Source: Aristolochia californica
Taxonomy: Eukaryota; Streptophyta; Magnoliopsida; Piperales; Aristolochiaceae
NCBI GenBank assembly: GCA_029961685.1
Contig: JARWKL010000014.1
Span: 21,028,452 to 21,092,451 of the forward strand
Length of the DNA stretch: 64,000 bases
Reading direction: 5' to 3'
This document shows, piece by piece, positions 59,693 through 64,000 of the stretch (position 1 is its first letter; every line of letters starts with the position of its first letter). The notes under the pieces are model-generated. The model did no database searches and was not told the origin of the DNA. It saw only the letters and a list, made by a program, of their open reading frames with translations. The position numbers were made by a program, and so were the translations under genes.

Positions 59693-60205
59693 GGGTTTTT
59701 CCCCACCCCTATCTCTCGGGAAGCCATAACACTTCCTACACAACGGACGTTTCCAGTCCGACAGATCGCAGACTCGGACAAGCTTTCCGAACTCCCGAAA
59801 TCAAAAGGCGGGGACCCAGATTTTGGGAAATCAGAAGACAATTCTGCCCAAAGCCCGTCGATACAGACTGATTTGGGTTTGACCTCCCAAATCCCTTCTC
59901 ACTGACGACAACACATCTTCCCACACAGCAGGCGGAAGTATTCCCATCTGCCTCAGTCACGGCGAATAAATTCGACCCTCCCTCCTCTATCTCCGACAAT
60001 CTACCGACACCAGCAGCCACAAGAGTCCACCGAAAAATGAGGAAGCGTCATCGAAAACTTGTCCGGTGGGAGGTGACTTCTGACCATCACCTCCCACTCA
60101 CAATTCCCCTCTAGACAGGACCGAGGGAACCCAACTTTAAAATTGGGTGGGCGTGGCTCAGCAAAAAAATTTCGGTGGGAATTGGATTCCGGCCAGCTAT
60201 CAGTT

Positions 60206-61150
60206 CCCATCTCCTTCTCGGCAATCCAGTGGGGCAACCTCGTCCACGCAATCATGAGGCATTGTCAAACTGGCAGCTTCGATTCGGCTTCTCTGGTTTT
60301 TGATAGAAGGGTCAAGGCAGGTACTCAGCCCGACTCTGCTACTTATTCGTGTTTGATTCATGGTCTTTGCAATGTTGGGACAATTGATGAAGCACTGGAT
60401 CAGGAAATGGTGGAGAAGGGCCTTGGTCCAACGGCTTCTACCTATACACTTCCTCTCCTATCTCTGTGTGAGGCTGGTCGTCTCAAGGAAGCATGTGATT
60501 GAAAATTGGGAAATCTGAACAATGCAATGAGATTGCTGAATTTCATGCAAGAGAATGGATGTGCACCAGATGAGTGGACATTTAAAAAACTGATTTGTGA
60601 ATTCTTCAAAATGGGTACGTTGCATGTGGCTTTAGATTTGTTCAATAAAATGGCAGCATGTGGATTAAATCTAAAAGAGGTTAGTTATACTGCCTTAATA
60701 GATGGATGTTGCAAGAGGGAGGCGATAGGCCTGGCACTATCGTTGTTGGACAAGATCAAGGAGATTAGTTGTAGACCTAATGTGCGTACATATAATGTGA
60801 TATTTAATGGATTTTGCACACAGAATAGGTTACCAGAAGCAGAAAAGCTCTGTACAAAAATTGCAGAATAGGGGTTGTTCCCCACTGTTGTAACCTATAT
60901 AACTTTGATTGATGGGTTGTATAAGAGTGGGGCCGCCATCCTTGCATTTAAAGTGGTTGATGAGATGATGAAGCACAATTGCCTACCAAACCATCACACT
61001 TACAACACACTCATCTATGGATTATGTCAAGAAGTCAATGCCATGGAGGTTGAGCTTCTATTTAAAGAAATGCAAAGGAAAGGGTTGATCACAGATCTAG
61101 TGACTTATATGTCAGTAATAGACGGACCCTATGGTGTTTTTTTGAAAGGC
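60206..61150 (+). pseudogene. captured PPR gene fragment, about eight repeats
   Basis: Successive 35-residue units with cores ATYSCLIHGLC, STYTLPLLSLC, WTFKKLICEF, VSYTALIDGCC, RTYNVIFNGFC, VTYITLIDGLY, HTYNTLIYGLC and VTYMSVIDG define a P-class PPR protein, normally an organellar RNA-binding factor. A TGA near 60500 and a TAG near 60869 break the frame, otherwise it is well preserved. No introns are visible (most PPR genes lack them). It lies between the leader and the reductase fragment of the inner element. Confidence 0.88.
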
Positions 61151-61385
61151 TTGCAGAAGGATCAAGACGTTCTTGAAGAAGACCACATTGATGGCTATCT
61201 TTCCAAAGGAAAAGCGAGAGGTTCTACCACTGTTGCTGGTCTCTTAGACAGGTTGTTGGAGAATGGTTGTGGGCCATATTTATATGTTACGTTACTAGTG
61301 GATTTATGGAGAAAAGAGTCAAGAAATTTGTCTCATACCTGCGTGCTTATAAAGAGCCTCATTGCACCGTCATATTCAGATGGAA

Positions 61386-61690
61386 GGACTTGCTGGTCAG
61401 ACAAAGCATACTGCAGAACAACTGGGAACTGGTACTGCCTTGCAACAACAGTAGCCGCAAGTGCAGCTTTGGAGTATGGACAGAAACACAACATCCGGTT
61501 CATAGTTGCTGTCCGAGATGTCGCTGAAGCTCTTCTCCTTCTCAATGCAAGATCAGATACATCTAGGAGATCTATATGTGGCCCCCATGCAATTCAGACA
61601 CATGATTTAGTTGACAAGTTACCGAGCATGTTTTCACACAGTATAATTATCCTCAAAATTTTTTCAATGGTGACGATGATATTTGTCTGA
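61386..61690 (+). pseudogene. captured cinnamoyl-CoA reductase/DFR-like fragment (inner element)
   Basis: TCWSDKAYCRTTGNWYCLAT, ALEYGQKHNIR, VRDVAEALLL and SICGPHAI are blocks of plant NADPH-dependent reductases of the CCR/DFR extended-SDR group. The catalytic YxxxK reads Y-C-L-A-T, so Lys is lost. The usual 45-55 residues between EYGKK and VDVRDV are missing. The Rossmann N-terminus is absent. The fragment is fused downstream of the PPR reading and ends shortly before the polypurine tract. Confidence 0.8.
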
Positions 61691-61780
61691 GCTCTGAGAG
61701 GATGATGAGTTTAGGAGGAAAAAAAATTGCTCCTCTGCTAGGTTGCTCTACTTTTGTATGAACAGGAAATTCTACATTTG

Positions 61781-61817
61781 AGCTTGAGGACAAGCTTGTT
61801 CTCTAGGAGGGGAGTAA
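61781..61817 (+). other. hairpin and polypurine tract before LTR C
   Basis: agcttg-agga-caagct forms a 6-bp stem with a 4-base loop, followed by the polypurine stretch aggaggggagtaa directly before the LTR. The same arrangement precedes LTR D and the chromovirus 3' LTR. Confidence 0.75.
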
Positions 61818-62082
61818 TGTTATGGACTCTTTAAGGATTTATTTGTAATTTGTAGAAATTAAGGCCTTTGGCATGTTTTCCCTAACTCCCTATATAGGGA
61901 CGTGAGATGAATGAAGAAAGTAAGTATTGAGAAAATTAGTTTAAACAGGTCAGATTCTCCCTCAAAGGTCTAGGTCGGATTCTCCCTTTGAGGTCCAAGG
62001 TCGAGCCTCCTTCAAGGCTCAATCCCTTTTTCCCCACACTGGAAGAAATTGTCCGGTGGTTGATCCGAAATGGGCCATAACA
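61818..62082 (+). repeat. 3' LTR (C) of the inner element
   Basis: 265 bp; only one copy of the gtttatttg-type unit; ends gccataaca. Confidence 0.88.
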
Positions 62083-63060
62083 CTCACCCAGTCACTTATA
62101 GTGCTCGACAGCCATGGTATGAATTACTAGTCATACCTCTTCGGTGTGAGCTTCTGTGTTCAATCATGATTCCACTTTCTATCAAGGTTTCTCTCGATTC
62201 TGTGACGAGTTTATATTAAACATTTATAGACTGGGGTGAGGAGATGTATGATACGGACACCAACACCCCTTCCCATGCTGCAAATACAGCAATCTGTGAG
62301 GATTTGGGACCAGTGGAGTACATTTTGCATATTGTTAATGCTTGTTTTGAAGTTTATAGAAAGTCAGGTAGCTTTCATTTTCTCTGTAAGCACGGTTTGG
62401 ATGGAACTCACCCTAGAGTTGACGACAGTGTTGACCTACTGAGTAAATTTTGTAGTTCTACTGCTGGTTTATGTACTTCTCTTGGAATTCATAGTGAGAG
62501 TGAGCTTGCAATGACATGTGGAGCTATTGCAAAAAGGTTAGACCACAATAGATTTGGATTGGGTGTGGAATTTGTTCCAAATATAATAGAACAACTTCTT
62601 GAGGCCCACTCTTGTTGCCAATATTATATGAGGAGGACTTATTTAGAGTCCCATAGTGATGACTTGCTCAGAAAATCTAAGAAGTAGCGCAATGAGGATT
62701 TGTTTAATGAATCAAGAGTTCCTCCTCCTTGTTGACCTTTGAGCAGTAGGCTTCCACCAGAGCTGGCTGGTGATGTTATTCAGGCATGGGAATTACTATT
62801 TCGTTTTTATGATGTATTAGAGCTAGAAGAGCCTATATCCTGTGAGGAACTTAAAAAAGAACTCCTTGACCCATGGTTTGATGATCCAAACTATCTTGAA
62901 AAAGTTAAAAAAGAAATACAGCAAAAAAAAATCCTTTCCATGCAGGGCAGTGAGCGCCCTGGCTTGTCCACTTCTTCGTCTACTTGTGAAGCTGGAATTC
63001 CTTCCAAGGATTATCTCAGTGATTCAATTATTATGATTGACATGGAGTCCAGAACTGAAG
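62083..63060 (+). pseudogene. captured DDT-domain gene fragment (outer element), after the end of the PPR fragment
   Basis: After about 60 bp of PPR-continuing sequence, 62236-62687 reads CEDLGPVEYILHIVNACFEV and CGAIAKRLDHNRFGLGVEFV, then from 62739 LPPELAGDVIQAWELLFRFY and CEELKKELLDPWFDD. The last two are the DDT-domain core; I recall the whole as a plant DDT-domain superfamily protein (related to Arabidopsis At1g18950), a nuclear chromatin-associated type. Stops near 62685 and 62734 separate the two parts. No introns are visible in a gene type that normally has several, which hints at capture from RNA. Confidence 0.78.
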
Positions 63061-63698
63061 CTGCTCATTTGAAGAAATTGGATTATGCCCCTGAAAATCT
63101 TCAACTCTTTAGGGCCGAATTGCTGGGTTCTGTCTCTCTTGGTACAGCTAATGCAGGATGTGCCGCAGTCTTCCATGTTGCAAGTCCATTCCCTCCAGGT
63201 AGTGTCCCCAATCCAGAGATTGACTTAATTGAGCCTGCTATGACTGGTACACTCAATGTACCTAAGGCCTTAACTGAGGCACCTGTGAGACAGGTTATTG
63301 TTGTTTCTTATCCCTTTACTGTTCCTATGCTAACAATGTGGCCAAAGGATAAAATCAGGGATGAGACATGCTGGTCAGACAAAGTATACTGCAGAACAAT
63401 TGGAAACTGGTACTGCCTTGCAAAAATAGCAGCCGCAAGTGAAGCTTTAGAGTATGGACAAAAACACAACATCCGATGCATAGTTGATGTCCGAGATGTA
63501 GATGAAGCTCTTCTCCTTATCTATGCAAGATCAGATGCATCTGGGAGATCCATATGTGGCCCCCATGCAATACGGGCACTTGATTTAGTTGACAAGTTAC
63601 TGAGCATGTTTTCAAAGTATAATTATCCTCAAAATTTTGTCAATGGTGGCGATGATATTTGTCTGAGCTCTGAGAGGGTAAAGAGTTTAGGATGCTAA
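62739..63698 (+). pseudogene. chimeric stop-free frame: DDT domain fused to CCR-like reductase
   Basis: A 960-bp frame opens at 62739 (no good ATG; TTG here, first ATG later) and joins DDT-domain sequence (about residues 1-75 plus a polar linker) to a reductase from AHLKKLDYAPENLQLF onward (about residue 110). The reductase part has AVFHVASPFPPGS, the VxxTLNV block, DETCWSDKVYC, an intact Y-C-L-A-K catalytic pair, VDVRDVDEALLL and the C-terminal NYPQNF. It lacks the NADPH-binding glycine loop and the same internal segment as the inner copy. Expression is unproven; as an enzyme it is unlikely to work. Confidence 0.7.
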
Positions 63699-63822
63699 AA
63701 AAAAAAAAAAATTCTCCTTTGCTCGGTTGCTCTACTTTTGTACTCCAGCGTGCTGCAGCTGATACTGCGGTTGCCATGTTACAGGGACCTAGCTGTCGGC
63801 ACGAACAAGCCATTCTACATTC

Positions 63823-63860
63823 GAGCTTGAGGGCAAGCTCGTTCTCCAGGAGGGGAGTAA
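63823..63860 (+). other. hairpin and polypurine tract before LTR D
   Basis: gagcttg and caagctc form a 7-bp stem around a short loop at 63823-63840, followed by ccaggaggggagtaa up to the LTR. Confidence 0.75.
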
Positions 63861-64000
63861 TGTTATGGACTCATTAGGGGTTTATTTGCAATTTCTATTC
63901 ATTAGGGGTTTATTTGCAATTTTTTGAACTTATGGCCTTTGGCATGTTTTCCCTAACTCCCTATATAGGGACGTGAGATGAATGAAGAAAGTAAACAATG
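63861..64000 (+). repeat. 3' LTR (D) of the outer element, cut by the window end
   Basis: Begins tgttatggactcattaggg with two copies of the gtttatttg unit; only the first 140 bp are in the window. Confidence 0.88.

Larger units (their letters stand above)
58921..62082 (+). mobile_element. inner gene-capturing non-autonomous LTR element, same family
   Basis: LTRs at 58921-59213 and 61818-62082, primer site tggtatcagagc at 59217-59228, polypurine tract ggaggggagtaa before 61818, and a 5-bp target duplication ctcac (58916-58920 and 62083-62087). The interior is a gag-like leader, a PPR fragment with about eight repeats, and a reductase fragment. It has no pol. It sits inside the PPR fragment of the outer element, and the PPR reading continues across the empty site. 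Confidence 0.9.
57338..64000 (+). mobile_element. outer gene-capturing non-autonomous LTR element, interrupted by a copy of its own family
   Basis: LTR at 57338-57656, primer site tggtattagagc at 57660-57671, a gag-like leader, a PPR fragment up to 58920, then (after the inner element) the rest of the PPR fragment, a DDT-domain gene fragment, a reductase fragment, a polypurine tract and the start of the 3' LTR at 63861, which runs off the window. No protease, reverse transcriptase or integrase is present. The inner copy inserted with target duplication ctcac. Confidence 0.85.

Overview
The window is nuclear DNA from a flowering plant. The evidence is intron-containing plant genes (a plastid-type aspartate-semialdehyde dehydrogenase and a plant DUF2062 protein), Copia, Athila and chromovirus LTR retrotransposons primed by initiator-Met tRNA, a TRIM, a MULE with 9-bp target duplications and a hAT-like element. 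No bacterial operons, CRISPR arrays or rRNA genes are seen. The species cannot be named from the sequence.

Layout. 1-5144 is a decayed Copia element whose 5' LTR lies outside the window. 5233-22886 (minus strand) is an aspartate-semialdehyde dehydrogenase (ASADH) gene broken by transposons: two short exons at 5233-5453, a large intron holding nested MULE-type elements (6772-10650) and a Copia (11122-16625), and the first exon cut by another Copia (16901-22376) next to the catalytic-cysteine motif. 23942-29968 is a multi-kilobase inverted repeat of Athila (Ty3/Gypsy) 3' ends meeting LTR to LTR. Its right arm continues into a minus-strand Athila gag-pol up to about 36.1 kb and carries a solo LTR. 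37627-40487 (minus) is the one apparently intact gene, a five-exon DUF2062 membrane protein of 186 residues. 41744-42346 is a tandem TRIM with three LTRs.

43.9-49.7 kb holds degenerate Copia pieces, including a Copia whose 5' LTR is split by a hAT-like element (46124-48036). From 49741 to the end is a stack of LTR elements: an LTR element carrying unidentified non-retroviral sequence and a 5' tRNA-Cys fragment, a minus-strand chromovirus with matching LTRs and TSD (52136-57332), and two nested copies of a non-autonomous LTR family (57338-64000 with 58921-62082 inside it). Those two have no recognisable pol. They carry pieces of host genes: PPR, DDT-domain and cinnamoyl-CoA reductase-like.

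How it fits together. The most unusual system is the gene-capturing LTR family at 57.3-64 kb. Its LTR start, polypurine tract with preceding hairpin, and primer-site/leader region resemble those of the adjacent chromovirus, so the chromovirus family is a plausible donor of mobilising proteins (inference). One copy holds a 960-bp stop-free reading frame joining a DDT domain to a reductase. Almost every transposon coding region has stops or frameshifts, so the locus looks like silenced, mutating heterochromatin around one live gene and one wrecked gene.
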